Positions 15,593 through 25,582 of a stretch of DNA of 64,000 nucleotides are shown here, piece by piece. The translations under genes were made by a program, and so were the position numbers. The notes below the pieces were generated by a model. That model did no database searches. It was not told the origin of the DNA and saw nothing but the letters and a program-made list of their open reading frames with translations. How positions within the stretch are numbered: the first letter of the stretch is position 1; the number at the start of each line of letters is the position of its first letter. This DNA is from JBDTCO01 sp039923495. GTDB lineage: Bacteria; Myxococcota_A; Polyangia; Palsa-1104. Location: positions 1 through 64,000 of the forward strand of contig JBDTCO010000228.1 of NCBI GenBank assembly GCA_039923495.1, in the 5' to 3' direction.

Positions 15593-17692
15593 ATGCGAAA
15601 GTTGCAAACCGGTCTCGGGCTCGCGCTCGCCACGCTCTCGATGACCGTGTCCGCCGAGCCGGTGGCGAAGATGGCATCGACCACGCGCACCTACCGCGCC
15701 GGCACCGACCACATCTCGGTCCTCAAGGTCACGCACGAATCGCTGCCCGCCGAACGCTGGGGGGGCAACAGGGTCCAGGTGCAAGAGGGCGACAAGCACC
15801 TCGTCCGCCGCGCGGTGCGTGACGGCCAGGTGATGGACGGCCGCTTCGTCCGCACCACGCGCACGCTCACGCTCACGGCGAGGGCTCAGAAGGGTCGCTG
15901 GCGCAACGCCCCGGTCAACTCCGAGTGGACCGCGCGCAACGCCGACGACCTCGCCTCTACCAAGCAGCTCGGTCCGATCTTCGAGGGCACCGCCGCCAAG
16001 GTCCGTCTCTTCGCACCGCGCGCCGGCAAGGTCGAGCTCATGCTGCTCGACTCCGGGACGCGCGTGCCGCTGTCCTCGGATCGCGCCGGTGTGTGGGAAG
16101 CGAAGCTCGCGCAGCAGCCGAGCGCGCTCTACGGCCAGCGCTATCAATACGAGGTGGACGGCAAGGTCGTCGCCGATCCGTACGCGCAGCTCACCGACGG
16201 TGACTACGGTCCGTCGCGCTTCACCAACCTCGACGCACACCAGTGGAAGGACCGCGGCTACGACAAGGGCTCCACGACCGACAAGCTCGTGCGCGCAGGG
16301 ATCGTCGAGGTGCACGTCAAGGACATGACCGCGCACCCGAACGCGCCAGTCGACGAGCCCGCGCAGGCGGGTCGCTACGGCGGTCTTGCGGCGAAGGCCA
16401 TCCTCGCTCACTACAAGAAGCTCGGTGTCGGTGGCCTCGAGCTGCTCCCGGTGCAGGAGTACGACGACAACTCCGGTGACAAGGGTTCGTTCAACCACTG
16501 GGGCTACATGACGACGCACTACTTCGCGCCCGAGCGCCGCTACGCCAGCGAAGCGCAAAAGGCGCCCGAGGAGCTGCAGGCGGCCGTCGACGCGCTCCAC
16601 CAGCAGAAGCTGTCCGTCGTCATGGATGTCGTCTACAACCACACCGCGCAGGGCGACGAGCTCGCCTTCAACACGCTGGGCAAGAGCTACTACTACCGCG
16701 TCAAGAGCGACGGCTCGCTCGCCAACGGCGCCGGGACGGGCAACGAGCTCGCGAGCGAGCGTCCGATGGCGCGCAAGCTCATCATCGACTCGCTGCGACA
16801 CTTCGTGACGAAGTATCACGTCGATGGGTTCCGCTTCGATCTCGGGTCGCTCCTCGACAAGCAGACGATGCGCAGCATCGAGCGCTCGCTCCCGAAGCGC
16901 ATCTTCCTCACCGCCGAGCCCTGGGCCGCGGAGGGGGATCGCTCGAAGTGGGGCAAGGGCGACCTCGGCGCGAGCCGCGTCGCGCTGTGGAACGACGACT
17001 TCCGAAATGCCGCCTGGAGCTTCGTCGGTGGCAACGGTGGCAACCGCGACTCGCTCATGAACGCCGTTGCCGGCAGTGTCCGCGCATACGGCAAGGGCTG
17101 GACGCAGCGCCCGAACCAGGCGCTCAACTACCTCGAGAGCCACGACGAGCTCACGGTCAGCGACAAGCTCGGCAACGACAAGCAGCGGGTGTTCCTCGCC
17201 AACGCGCTCCTGCTCACGTCGCAGGGTATCCCGATGCTCGCTCACGGTCAGGAGATGATGCGCACCAAGAAGGGCATCTCCAACGCGCACAACCTCGACG
17301 ACGAGACCAGCTGGATCGACTGGTCCAAGCAGAAGGAGAACGCAGACCTCGTCGACGCGACCGGCGCCGTGGTCGCGCTGCGACGCCGCCTGCCGCAGTT
17401 CCACTACGATCGCCCGCTCACCGACAAGGACATCCAGTGGCTCAAGCCCGGCAACGACAAGGGGCTCGGCTACGTTCTTCCAGGGAAAGAGACCGCGGCA
17501 GTGCTGCTCAACTCCGACAAGACCGAGCACGTCGTGTTCGAGCTCCCCGCTGGACGCTGGAACGTGGTCGTCGATGGGGAGACATTGAAGGCGAACGAGC
17601 ACGGCCTCCGCACCACATCGGGCACGTATTCGGTGCCGCCGGGTTGCGCGGTCGTGTTGACCCGACTCGACGACAAGGCCGCAAAAAAGTGA
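15593..17692 (+). CDS. secreted GH13 glycoside hydrolase, pullulanase/debranching type
   Basis: 699 residues from ATG 15593. Signal peptide to about residue 22 (VSAEP). A carbohydrate-binding CBM48-like module (VRLFAPRAGKVELML ... YQYEVDGKVVADPYAQ) precedes the GH13 barrel. The four conserved regions are visible: MDVVYNHT (about 344), GFRFDLGSLL with nucleophile Asp (about 415), FLTAEPW with acid Glu (about 441) and LESHDEL (about 515). Likely cuts alpha-1,6 branches or limit dextrins in the periplasm or outside the cell. Its stop overlaps the transporter GTG (GTGA). Confidence 0.9.
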   Translation: MRKLQTGLGLALATLSMTVSAEPVAKMASTTRTYRAGTDHISVLKVTHESLPAERWGGNRVQVQEGDKHLVRRAVRDGQVMDGRFVRTTRTLTLTARAQKGRWRNAPVNSEWTARNADDLASTKQLGPIFEGTAAKVRLFAPRAGKVELMLLDSGTRVPLSSDRAGVWEAKLAQQPSALYGQRYQYEVDGKVVADPYAQLTDGDYGPSRFTNLDAHQWKDRGYDKGSTTDKLVRAGIVEVHVKDMTAHPNAPVDEPAQAGRYGGLAAKAILAHYKKLGVGGLELLPVQEYDDNSGDKGSFNHWGYMTTHYFAPERRYASEAQKAPEELQAAVDALHQQKLSVVMDVVYNHTAQGDELAFNTLGKSYYYRVKSDGSLANGAGTGNELASERPMARKLIIDSLRHFVTKYHVDGFRFDLGSLLDKQTMRSIERSLPKRIFLTAEPWAAEGDRSKWGKGDLGASRVALWNDDFRNAAWSFVGGNGGNRDSLMNAVAGSVRAYGKGWTQRPNQALNYLESHDELTVSDKLGNDKQRVFLANALLLTSQGIPMLAHGQEMMRTKKGISNAHNLDDETSWIDWSKQKENADLVDATGAVVALRRRLPQFHYDRPLTDKDIQWLKPGNDKGLGYVLPGKETAAVLLNSDKTEHVVFELPAGRWNVVVDGETLKANEHGLRTTSGTYSVPPGCAVVLTRLDDKAAKK

Positions 17693-19038
17693 ACACGGCA
17701 CGGCCCGCGCTCAGCACGCGCGCGCTCTGGAACATGAGCTTCGGGTTCTTCGGCATCCAGTTCGGCTGGGGCCTGCAGATGGCGAACATGAGCGCCATCT
17801 ACGAGCACCTCGGCGCCAGCGCCGACCAGATCCCGATGCTGTGGCTCGCCGCACCGATGACGGGACTGCTCGTGCAGCCGCTCATCGGCCACATGAGCGA
17901 CCGCACGTGGGGCAAGCTCGGTCGTCGTCGTCCGTACTTCCTCGCCGGCGCGATCCTGAGCGCGATGGCGCTGCTCCTCATGCCGCTGGCGACGGCGCTC
18001 CTGTCTGCCGCGATCCTGCTGTGGATCCTCGACGCCAGCATCAACATCAGCATGGAGCCGTTCCGCGCGTTCGTCGCCGACCTGCTCCCCGAGTCGCAGC
18101 GCACGCGCGGCTTTGCGACCCAGTCGCTCTTCATCGGGCTCGGCGCGGTGATCGCGTCGATGATGCCGTGGCTCGTCACGCACTTCATGCACCCGAGCCA
18201 GGTCACCGCGCCGGGCCACGTGCCCTACACGGTCAGCATCTCGTTCGACGTCGGCGCGGTCGTGTTCCTCGGCGCCGTGCTGTGGACCGTGTTCACCACC
18301 AAGGAGCGCCCGCCCGAGGACATGGAGGCGTTCCGCAAGATGAAGGCGGAGAAGCAGAGCCTCGGTCGCGTCGTCAAGGAGATCCTCGGGTGCGTCCGCA
18401 CGATGCCGGAGACGATGCGCGAGCTCGCGTGGGTCCAGATCTTCACGTGGCTCGGGCTCTTTTGCATGTGGCTCTACTTCCCGGTCGCCGTCGCGCGCAA
18501 CGTCTTCGGCGCCACCGACGGCAACTCGCCCGAGTACGCGGCGGGCGTCGAGTGGGCCGGCGTGTGCTTCGCGGTGTACTCCGGCGTCTGCTTCTTCGCC
18601 TCGTTCTACCTGCCCGGCCTCGCGGCTCGCTTCGGTCGTCGCAACGCCCACGCCATGGCGCTGACCGCCGGCGCGCTCGGCCTGCTATCCATCGTCGTCA
18701 TCCACAACAAGTATCTTTTGTTACTATCGATGGTCGGCGTCGGCATCGCCTGGGCCAGCGTCCTGTCCGTACCCTACGCGATCCTCACGGGCTGCCTGCC
18801 CGAGGGAAAGACCGGCGTGTTCATGGGCATCTTCAACTTCTTCATCGTGCTGCCCGAGATCCTCGCCTCGCTCGGCCTCGGCTGGGTCGTCTCGCACCTG
18901 CTCCACAACAACCGTCTCCTGGCTGTCGCCGCCGGTGGCCTCTGCATGCTCGTCGCCGCTGTCTTCGTCCTGCGCGTCAAAGACGACGCACCCGCCGAGC
19001 TCACGAACCTCGTCCTCAATGAACAGGAGCTCACTTGA
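17689..19038 (+). CDS. MFS sugar transporter (GPH/SLC45-like)
   Basis: 449 residues, GTG 17689 overlapping the debranching-enzyme stop. About twelve membrane helices. WNMSFGFFGIQFGWGLQMAN near the start, the loop HMSDRTWGKLGRRRPYF after helix 2-3, and an internal PYAILTGCLPEGKTGVFMGI match the glycoside-pentoside-hexuronide/SLC45 group that imports maltose, sucrose or related glycosides with a cation. Between two secreted alpha-glucan hydrolases, maltose or short maltodextrins are the most likely cargo. Confidence 0.88.
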   Translation: MNTARPALSTRALWNMSFGFFGIQFGWGLQMANMSAIYEHLGASADQIPMLWLAAPMTGLLVQPLIGHMSDRTWGKLGRRRPYFLAGAILSAMALLLMPLATALLSAAILLWILDASINISMEPFRAFVADLLPESQRTRGFATQSLFIGLGAVIASMMPWLVTHFMHPSQVTAPGHVPYTVSISFDVGAVVFLGAVLWTVFTTKERPPEDMEAFRKMKAEKQSLGRVVKEILGCVRTMPETMRELAWVQIFTWLGLFCMWLYFPVAVARNVFGATDGNSPEYAAGVEWAGVCFAVYSGVCFFASFYLPGLAARFGRRNAHAMALTAGALGLLSIVVIHNKYLLLLSMVGVGIAWASVLSVPYAILTGCLPEGKTGVFMGIFNFFIVLPEILASLGLGWVVSHLLHNNRLLAVAAGGLCMLVAAVFVLRVKDDAPAELTNLVLNEQELT

Positions 19039-20465
19039 GCCAGTCGCTGCGCACCGTGCTCGTCGCCCTCTTCGCCGTCACCCTCTTCGGCGGACCGACG
19101 AGCCTCGCGATCGCGGCACCCCCGACCACCGCACCAAAGCGCGTCCTCGCGGCGAAGCGCGTCCCCGCGGCGCCGTGGGGCAAGAAGGTCGGCGTGATGC
19201 TCCAGGGCTTTCACTGGCACTCGTCGAGCAACGCGCTCACCGCGAAGGACGGCAAGGGCTGGTACGAGGTCGTCGACGAGCGGGCGCCCGAGATCGGCAA
19301 GCACTTCAATGCCATCTGGCTGCCGCCCGCGTCACGTGCTGCCGTCGAGGATGTTCACGGTCCGACCGCGCAGGGGTACCTGCCGTACGACCTGCACGAC
19401 TTCCACTCGTCGTATGGCTCCCCCGAGAAGCTGAGGGTCACGCTGTCCGACCTCAAGGCCCACGGCGTCATGCCCGTCGCCGACATCGTGCTGAACCACA
19501 TCTCGCCGCGCGCCTTCATCAAGAACAACGGCCAGCCGTACAAGCTCGACGCCGCCAACGATCACTTCCTCAACCTCTCGGTGAACGACATCGTCAAGGA
19601 GAGCGGCGGCACGGGCGCGGTCGACACGGGCGCGCGCTTCACGCTCGTCGCCGACGTCGATCACACGAGCGCCGGCGCGCAGCGGGCGTACGGCAAGATG
19701 ATCCACCTGCTGCAGGGCGTCGGTTTCGAGGGCCTGCGCTACGACTTCGCGAAGGGCTTCTCGCCGAAGACCATCGAGCACTACAACGACGACGCCAAGC
19801 CGAAGTTCTCCGTCGCCGAGCTGTGGGACGACTTCCACGACGCCGGCTCGCACCGTGATCAGCTCCTCAAGTACGTCGCGGACACGGGCTACAAGACGTC
19901 GGCGTTCGACTTCACCACGAAGGCCGTCTTGCAGGACGCCGTCGTCAAGCGCGAGTTCTGGCGCCTGCGCGACGCCAGCGGCAAGGCCGCGGGCCTCATC
20001 GGCGTCGCGCCCGAGTACGCCGTCACGTTCGTGGACAACCACGACACGGGCTCGAGCCCGGGCGGCAACGGCAAGGGCGGCCAGAAGCACTGGGAGTTTC
20101 CCGGCGGCCAGGTCATGCAGGGCTACGCGTACATCCTCACGCACCCGGGCATCCCGACGGTGTACTGGCCGCACTACTTCGACTGGCAGTCGCCGAACAA
20201 GCCGACGCCGATGAAGAACGACATCGACGCGCTGCTCGAGATCCGCAAGTCGGTCGGCATCGAGGCCAACAGCCCGATGCGCATCATGGCGGCCGACGGC
20301 GAGAAGTACGCCGCCTTCATCAGCGGCACGCACGGCATGATCGCGATGAAGATCGGCCCCGGCGCGTGGTCGCCGCCGAAGGGCGAGCGCTGGAAGCTCG
20401 TCGCCGACGGCAACGACTACGCCGTCTGGACGAAGCTCCCGAAGGCCAAGGCCAAGAAGAACTGA
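19035..20465 (+). CDS. secreted alpha-amylase (GH13)
   Basis: 476 residues from TTG 19035, whose bases overlap the transporter stop (TTGA). Signal peptide to about residue 28. GH13 core: VGVMLQGFHWHS at the barrel start, region I VADIVLNH (about 150), region II GLRYDFAKGF with nucleophile Asp (about 236), region III VAELWDD with acid Glu (about 260) and region IV FVDNHDTG (about 335). The HWEFPGG...QGYAYILTHPGIPTVY stretch resembles the plant-type/GH13_6 amylases. Third gene of a coupled alpha-glucan operon with a debranching enzyme and transporter. Confidence 0.9.
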   Translation: MSQSLRTVLVALFAVTLFGGPTSLAIAAPPTTAPKRVLAAKRVPAAPWGKKVGVMLQGFHWHSSSNALTAKDGKGWYEVVDERAPEIGKHFNAIWLPPASRAAVEDVHGPTAQGYLPYDLHDFHSSYGSPEKLRVTLSDLKAHGVMPVADIVLNHISPRAFIKNNGQPYKLDAANDHFLNLSVNDIVKESGGTGAVDTGARFTLVADVDHTSAGAQRAYGKMIHLLQGVGFEGLRYDFAKGFSPKTIEHYNDDAKPKFSVAELWDDFHDAGSHRDQLLKYVADTGYKTSAFDFTTKAVLQDAVVKREFWRLRDASGKAAGLIGVAPEYAVTFVDNHDTGSSPGGNGKGGQKHWEFPGGQVMQGYAYILTHPGIPTVYWPHYFDWQSPNKPTPMKNDIDALLEIRKSVGIEANSPMRIMAADGEKYAAFISGTHGMIAMKIGPGAWSPPKGERWKLVADGNDYAVWTKLPKAKAKKN

Positions 20466-20471
20466 GCCTCG

Positions 20472-21428
20472 CTAGTCGGGCCGGGTCCTGCGCACGTAGT
20501 CACGGAGCACGGCCAGCGCGGCGTGCTCCTCCGTCGGGACCGTCACTCCGCCGAACAGCCACCAGTCCTCGACGAGCTCGGCCGTGTCGCCGGGCTGGAG
20601 GGTCGTGAGAGGTCCGAGGTGCTCGAGCTCGAGCAGCTCGCGGTTGCTGAAGATCTCCGTCGTCGCATCCCCGTGGGGATACAGGCCCGGCTGCACGTGC
20701 CAGCGCTTCCAGAACAGCGTGTCGTCGACGAGATAGCCGGCCCAGCCCTGCTTGGAATCTGTGCCCAGCTTGCTCTCGTCGCTCGGACGACCGGGCTCGT
20801 CGCGCTTCGGTTCGATCGCGCCCTGGTCCACCTGCACGAGGCCCGCGCCGATGTGGTAACGCGGATCGGACAGCGAGGTGTAGCTCCACAGCACGAGCCT
20901 GCGCAGCGTCGCGTAGTCGCGCGCGTTGCCGACGTCGAGCGGGATGAACGCACGGCCTCCTGGACGCATCATCGGCACGCTCCAGCACGCGTAGCGTCGC
21001 GTCGTCGTGCCCACGTTGCGGACGCGCGAGACCAGGCGCAAGCGCTCGTGCGAGAGGCGCAGCTCCACCTCCTTCACGATGCCGGCCGCCTCTTGCGCCG
21101 GACCGACGAGGCGCAGCCCACCGTCGAGGATCTCGACGCTGCACGACGCGTTGTCGAGCGCACAGGTGGTCGCGGGATCCTCGGGGGCGACCCACAGCCG
21201 CCAGCCGCCGCGGACCTGGAACGAGCCCTCCCCGACGCCGCCGAGCTGCTCCGGCACCTGGAACAGCACGTTCTCTCCGCCGCGCAGGCGCACGTCCATG
21301 ATGCGCGGTCCGACGTCGGCGACCACGACGACCTCCATGGTGCCGTTGTCGAGGCGGTAGCAGTCCCGCCAGCCGGCGTACTCGAGCTTGTCGATGATCA
21401 CGGCTCGCGATTGTGCCGTGATCGGCAT
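20472..21428 (-). CDS. DUF4380-like protein (aldose-epimerase-like beta fold)
   Basis: About 318 residues from ATG 21428; a GTG nine codons later is another possible start. The mainly beta sequence (NGTMEVVVVADVGPRIMDVRLR, GGWRLWVAPED, LSHERLRLVSRVRNVG, RRYACWSVPMMRPGGRAFIPL) matches the DUF4380 pattern, which looks like the galactose-mutarotase superfold. No signal peptide. Function not known; convergent with the alpha-amylase operon, so a link to sugar metabolism is possible but not shown. Confidence 0.65.
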   Translation of the reverse strand: MPITAQSRAVIIDKLEYAGWRDCYRLDNGTMEVVVVADVGPRIMDVRLRGGENVLFQVPEQLGGVGEGSFQVRGGWRLWVAPEDPATTCALDNASCSVEILDGGLRLVGPAQEAAGIVKEVELRLSHERLRLVSRVRNVGTTTRRYACWSVPMMRPGGRAFIPLDVGNARDYATLRRLVLWSYTSLSDPRYHIGAGLVQVDQGAIEPKRDEPGRPSDESKLGTDSKQGWAGYLVDDTLFWKRWHVQPGLYPHGDATTEIFSNRELLELEHLGPLTTLQPGDTAELVEDWWLFGGVTVPTEEHAALAVLRDYVRRTRPD

Positions 21429-21582
21429 GAAACGGGCTACGGCGCGAACATCCCGGACGCGGCCGAGGCGCGCTCCCACATCGACGCGGCAGCGCGCCTC
21501 GCGGCCGCAGGTGGACGTGGGCCGGGTCATGCGGTCTGTCCTTATGATTGAACAAACCGCGGCGCGATCGTAAGAAGGGCCC

Positions 21583-22239
21583 ATGACCCAAGCCCTCCGC
21601 TTCCTCGGTTTTGCCCTGTGCCTCGGCCTGTCGCTGTCCGCGCTCGCGGACGTGGAGCGTCCGATCAGCGACAAGGAGGTTCGCACCACCGTCGAGAGCC
21701 ACATGTCCGACATCAAGGCGTGCATGAAGGAGCACGGCACGTCGAGTGGCAAGCTCATCGTCACGTTCACCATCGAGGTCGACGGTCGAGTGAGCGCCGC
21801 CTCGGTCACGCGCGACTCCGCGAACCACCCTCTCGACAGGTGCATCGCCGAGGACTTCCGCAAGTGGTCCTTCCCCAAGCTGAAGGGCAAGGTCGCGTTC
21901 CTCTCGACGTATCCGCTCGTGTTCTCGGTGCCGAAGGCGCCGCTCGTCGGCAAGCTCGCCGAGGCGGACATCATCAAGACCATCCAGGCAAAGGTCCCCG
22001 AGGTGCAGGCCTGCCTCGCCGAGGCGACGAAGGCGAAGGCCGACACGAAGGGCACCGTGCAGGCCGGCATCGTGGTGTCGCCGGACGGCTCCGTCCTCGA
22101 GGTCAACGTGCTGTCCTCGACGACGGGCGCCCCCAAGCTGGACACGTGCATCGTGAACCACGTCAAGGCGTGGAAGTTCCCCAAGCCCGAGGGCGGTGGC
22201 GAGGCCGCCATCAGCTACCCGTTCAAGCTGAACGAGTAG
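21583..22239 (+). CDS. secreted protein with two TonB-like/AgmX-type domains
   Basis: 218 residues with a signal peptide (to about 22, LSALAD). Two similar modules follow (about 27-110 and 118-218), each with a conserved pattern: I-x-x-C at the helix, GKLIVTFTIEVDGRVSAASV or GTVQAGIVVSPDGSVLEVNV, then D-x-C-I and WKFPK/WSFPK. This is the AgmX/PglI C-terminal type of TonB-like domain common in myxobacteria. The paired cysteines may form disulfides. Function probably in envelope assembly; no partner is evident here. Confidence 0.75.
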   Translation: MTQALRFLGFALCLGLSLSALADVERPISDKEVRTTVESHMSDIKACMKEHGTSSGKLIVTFTIEVDGRVSAASVTRDSANHPLDRCIAEDFRKWSFPKLKGKVAFLSTYPLVFSVPKAPLVGKLAEADIIKTIQAKVPEVQACLAEATKAKADTKGTVQAGIVVSPDGSVLEVNVLSSTTGAPKLDTCIVNHVKAWKFPKPEGGGEAAISYPFKLNE

Positions 22240-22372
22240 CTCGTCCCACCCGGGAGCTCGATCGGGTCGTCGGTCGGGATCCACTGCACGTCTCAGGAGT
22301 CCGCCGCTCCGTCGCGAGAGCCTCGTATCTCGGTCGGAGGCGCGGGCGCGCGAGTCGTGGCACGCTCGCGCC

Positions 22373-25231
22373 ATGTTCAGAAGCTCCGTCGTCGTCTTCC
22401 TTGTGCTTGCTGCATGTGGCGCCGCTCTGAAGCGAGCACAGGCCCCGATCGCGCCCGTCGCGGCCGTCGCGCCCGTCGCGGCCGTCGCGCCCGTCGACCC
22501 GAACACGGCGCCTCTCCCGCTGTGGCCGATGCTCAAGAAGGGCACGCTCCCGAATGGGCTGACCTACTACATCCTCAAGCACGAGAAGCCAGAGAAGCGG
22601 GCGCTGCTGTGGCTCGCCGTGAACGCGGGCTCGGTCCAGGAGGACGAAGATCAGCGCGGGCTCGCGCACTTCGACGAGCACATGGCGTTCAACGGGACGA
22701 AGCGCTTCCCCAAGAACGCGATCATCGACTACCTCGAGAAGATCGGGATGCGCTTCGGTGCCGACCTGAACGCGTACACCACCTACGACGAGACCGTTTA
22801 CCAGCTCGAGGTGCCGACCGACAAACCGGAGTTCCTCGGCAAGGGGCTCGACATCCTCCGCGACTGGGCCAGCACCGTGAGCTACGAACCGGCAGAGGTC
22901 GACAAGGAGCGCGGCGTCGTGAAGGAGGAGTGGCGCCTCGGCCGCGGCGCCGCTCGACGCCTCCACGACAAGACGCAGAAGGTCCTGCTCACCGGCACGC
23001 GCTACGTCGACCGCGACACCATCGGACTGCCAGAGATCATCGACCATGCACCGCGTGCCAGCCTCGCGCGCTTCTACGCGGACTGGTACCGCCCCGATCT
23101 CATGGCGGTCATCGTCGTCGGCGACGTCGACCCCGCAACCATCCAGCACGAGATCGAGGCGCGCTTCGGCAGCCTCGTGAACCCGGCGCACGAGCGCATG
23201 CGTCCCTCGGGCGGCGTGCCGAAGAGCAACGGCACGCGCATCTCCATCGAGACCGACAAGGAGGCGCAGGCGACCACCGTGCTGGTCTCCAACCTCGTGC
23301 CGCATCGCCCGCAGACGAGCCGTGAGGACTACCGCCGGCACATCGTCGAGGCGCTGTACGCGTCGGTGCTCAACGAACGCCTGCTGTCGATCGCGCGCAA
23401 GCCCGGCGCACCGTTCACGCTCGCCGCGGGCGGGACGAACATGCAGGTGCGCGACGTCGACTCGTTCGATCGCATCGCGCTCGTGAAGGGGGACGACGTC
23501 GAAGGCACCCTGCGGGCGCTGCTCACCGAGGTCGTGCGCATCGAGCGTCACGGCATCTCGGCGTCGGAGCTCGAGCGGGCGCGCAAGAAGATGGCGCGCG
23601 AGTACGAGCAGATGGCAGAGACGGAGGCCACGGCGGACGGGCGCCAGTTCGCCGAGGAGATCACGCGCAACTTCTTCATGAAGGAGCTCATCGTCGGCAG
23701 CGCGGTCGAGAAGAAGCTCACGCTCGAGCTGCTTCCCACCATCACGGTCGCCGACATCGACGCGCAGCTGAAGACCTTCGGCGCCGCCGAGAACCGCGCC
23801 GTGATCATCTCCGGTCCCGAGGGCAAGAAGCTGCCGGCCAAGGAAGGCGTGCTCGAGATCATCCACCAGGTCTCGACGTCGGACGTGCCGTCATGGGCCG
23901 AGAAGACCGCCTCGCTCGCGCTCATGCCGACGTTGCCCAGGCCCGGCACCATCGTCGCAGAGAAGCACATCGAGGCGATCGGGGTGACGGAGTGGACGCT
24001 GTCGAACGGCATGCGCGTGATCGTGAAGCCCACGGACTACGAGCTCGACTCCGTCACCATCGACGGCAGCTCGCCCGGCGGTCTCGCCATGGCATCGGAC
24101 AAGGACTTCGGCGACGCACGCTTCGCGCAGCAGGTCGCGGCGCTCGGTGGCGTCGGCGAGCTCGACTCCGAGGCGCTCGACAAGGTGCTCGCTGGCAAGC
24201 AGGTGCGCGTGTCCACCTCGATCGGCGAGACGACCGACTCCGTCATCGCCAGCGGCTCGGCGCACGATCTCGAGACGATGCTGCAGCTCGTGCACCTCGA
24301 GATGACGTCGCCGCGCAAGGATACCGACGCGTTCGCGGTGTGGCAGCAGAACAGCGCCGAGCGCCTCACCGAGATGCTGCGCGCGCCCGAGGCGAAGCCG
24401 ATGATCGAGGCGCAGGACGTGCTGTGGAAGGGCAACCTCCGCAAGAAGATCCCGACGGCGGACGAGGTGAAGAAGGTCGACCAGGACAAGGCGCTCGCGT
24501 TCTACAGGCAGCGCTTCGCGAACGCGGGCGACTTCACGTTCGTGATCGTCGGCGCGGTGCAGCTCGACAACCTGAAACCGCTGGTCGAGACGTACCTCGC
24601 GAGCCTGCCGTCGACGCGCAAGCGCGAGCACGAGCAGGACCTGCACATCCGTCGCGTCACGGGGGTCGTGAAGAAGGAGTGGAAGGCCGGGATGGAGCCG
24701 AAGGCGACCGTGTCGATCCTGTTCCACGATGACGAGGCGTGGTCGCGCGATAAAGATCGCGACCTCGCGATCCTCGGGATGGTGCTGTCGATCAAGCTAC
24801 GTGAGGTGCTGCGCGAGGATCTGGGCGGCGTGTACGGCGTCGGGGCGCAGGGCAGCTTCTCTCGCTCGCCTCACCAGGACCACGCGTTCAGCGTGAGCTT
24901 CGGCTGCGACCCGAAGCGCGTCGACGAGCTCGTGAAGGCCGCCTTCGACGTCATCGCGAAGATCGCGAAGGACGGCGTCAGCGCCGAGATCCTCGAGAAG
25001 GTGAAGTCGAGCTACGTGCGCTCGCGCGAGACCGACCTGCGCAGGAACGTCTTCTGGGCGGGCTGGCTCACCCGCGCCGCGCGCTTCGGCGACGACCCGA
25101 CGATCGTGCTCGATATCGGCAAGGTCACCGCGCGCATGACGTCGGCCAACGTGAAGGCCGCGGCGAAGCACTACCTCGACGGAAAGGCGTACTTCGAGAC
25201 CGTCATGCTGCCCGCTGCTACAGCGCCTTGA
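22373..25231 (+). CDS. M16 family zinc peptidase lipoprotein
   Basis: 952 residues. The signal ends in a LAAC lipobox (Cys15). A short tandem Ala/Val/Pro linker comes from an 18-base repeat (about 22450-22496). Two M16 units follow: the first has the inverted zinc motif H99-F-D-E-H103 in GLAHFDEHMAFNGT plus a downstream Glu in ERGVVKEEW, while the second (from about 540) lacks the motif, as expected for the non-catalytic half that closes the chamber. It is most like the large periplasmic pitrilysin-type insulinases. The motif usually reads HFLEH; Asp at the middle position is a mild variant. Confidence 0.9.
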   Translation: MFRSSVVVFLVLAACGAALKRAQAPIAPVAAVAPVAAVAPVDPNTAPLPLWPMLKKGTLPNGLTYYILKHEKPEKRALLWLAVNAGSVQEDEDQRGLAHFDEHMAFNGTKRFPKNAIIDYLEKIGMRFGADLNAYTTYDETVYQLEVPTDKPEFLGKGLDILRDWASTVSYEPAEVDKERGVVKEEWRLGRGAARRLHDKTQKVLLTGTRYVDRDTIGLPEIIDHAPRASLARFYADWYRPDLMAVIVVGDVDPATIQHEIEARFGSLVNPAHERMRPSGGVPKSNGTRISIETDKEAQATTVLVSNLVPHRPQTSREDYRRHIVEALYASVLNERLLSIARKPGAPFTLAAGGTNMQVRDVDSFDRIALVKGDDVEGTLRALLTEVVRIERHGISASELERARKKMAREYEQMAETEATADGRQFAEEITRNFFMKELIVGSAVEKKLTLELLPTITVADIDAQLKTFGAAENRAVIISGPEGKKLPAKEGVLEIIHQVSTSDVPSWAEKTASLALMPTLPRPGTIVAEKHIEAIGVTEWTLSNGMRVIVKPTDYELDSVTIDGSSPGGLAMASDKDFGDARFAQQVAALGGVGELDSEALDKVLAGKQVRVSTSIGETTDSVIASGSAHDLETMLQLVHLEMTSPRKDTDAFAVWQQNSAERLTEMLRAPEAKPMIEAQDVLWKGNLRKKIPTADEVKKVDQDKALAFYRQRFANAGDFTFVIVGAVQLDNLKPLVETYLASLPSTRKREHEQDLHIRRVTGVVKKEWKAGMEPKATVSILFHDDEAWSRDKDRDLAILGMVLSIKLREVLREDLGGVYGVGAQGSFSRSPHQDHAFSVSFGCDPKRVDELVKAAFDVIAKIAKDGVSAEILEKVKSSYVRSRETDLRRNVFWAGWLTRAARFGDDPTIVLDIGKVTARMTSANVKAAAKHYLDGKAYFETVMLPAATAP

Positions 25232-25274
25232 CGTAGGCGCCGCGCGTCGCGGTCGGGCGTGCTAGGACTCACGC

Positions 25275-25523
25275 ATGATCGACACCATCACTGCAGGCTT
25301 CCAGGCGTTCCTCTCCGACGGGCAGGAGGAGTTCGGCGCCGTCCGTGACATCTCGAAGGACAAGCGTCAGCTCACGCTCTACGTCGAGAACAGCGGCGAG
25401 CACTACGTCCCCGTCGAGGCCGTCACGAAGGTCGCGTTCGGCAAGGTCTACTTCGACGTCAGCAAGTTCGACGCGAAGCTCAAGAAGGCCATCGGTCACG
25501 CGCACGACGCCGAGAACGCGTGA
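25275..25523 (+). CDS. small PRC-barrel-like hypothetical protein
   Basis: 82 residues. Its short strands (EFGAVRDISKDKRQLTLYVE, EHYVPVEAVTKVAFGKVYFD) look like a PRC-barrel or DUF2171-type small beta barrel, but the match is weak. No signal or membrane segment. It lies 43 bases after the M16 gene and converges with a large lipoprotein gene. Confidence 0.6.
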   Translation: MIDTITAGFQAFLSDGQEEFGAVRDISKDKRQLTLYVENSGEHYVPVEAVTKVAFGKVYFDVSKFDAKLKKAIGHAHDAENA

Positions 25524-25582
25524 AGCCCGCATCGAGTCCTGGGCGAGGCTGATCATGCACGTGCCTCGTCCGGGTTCGGTCG

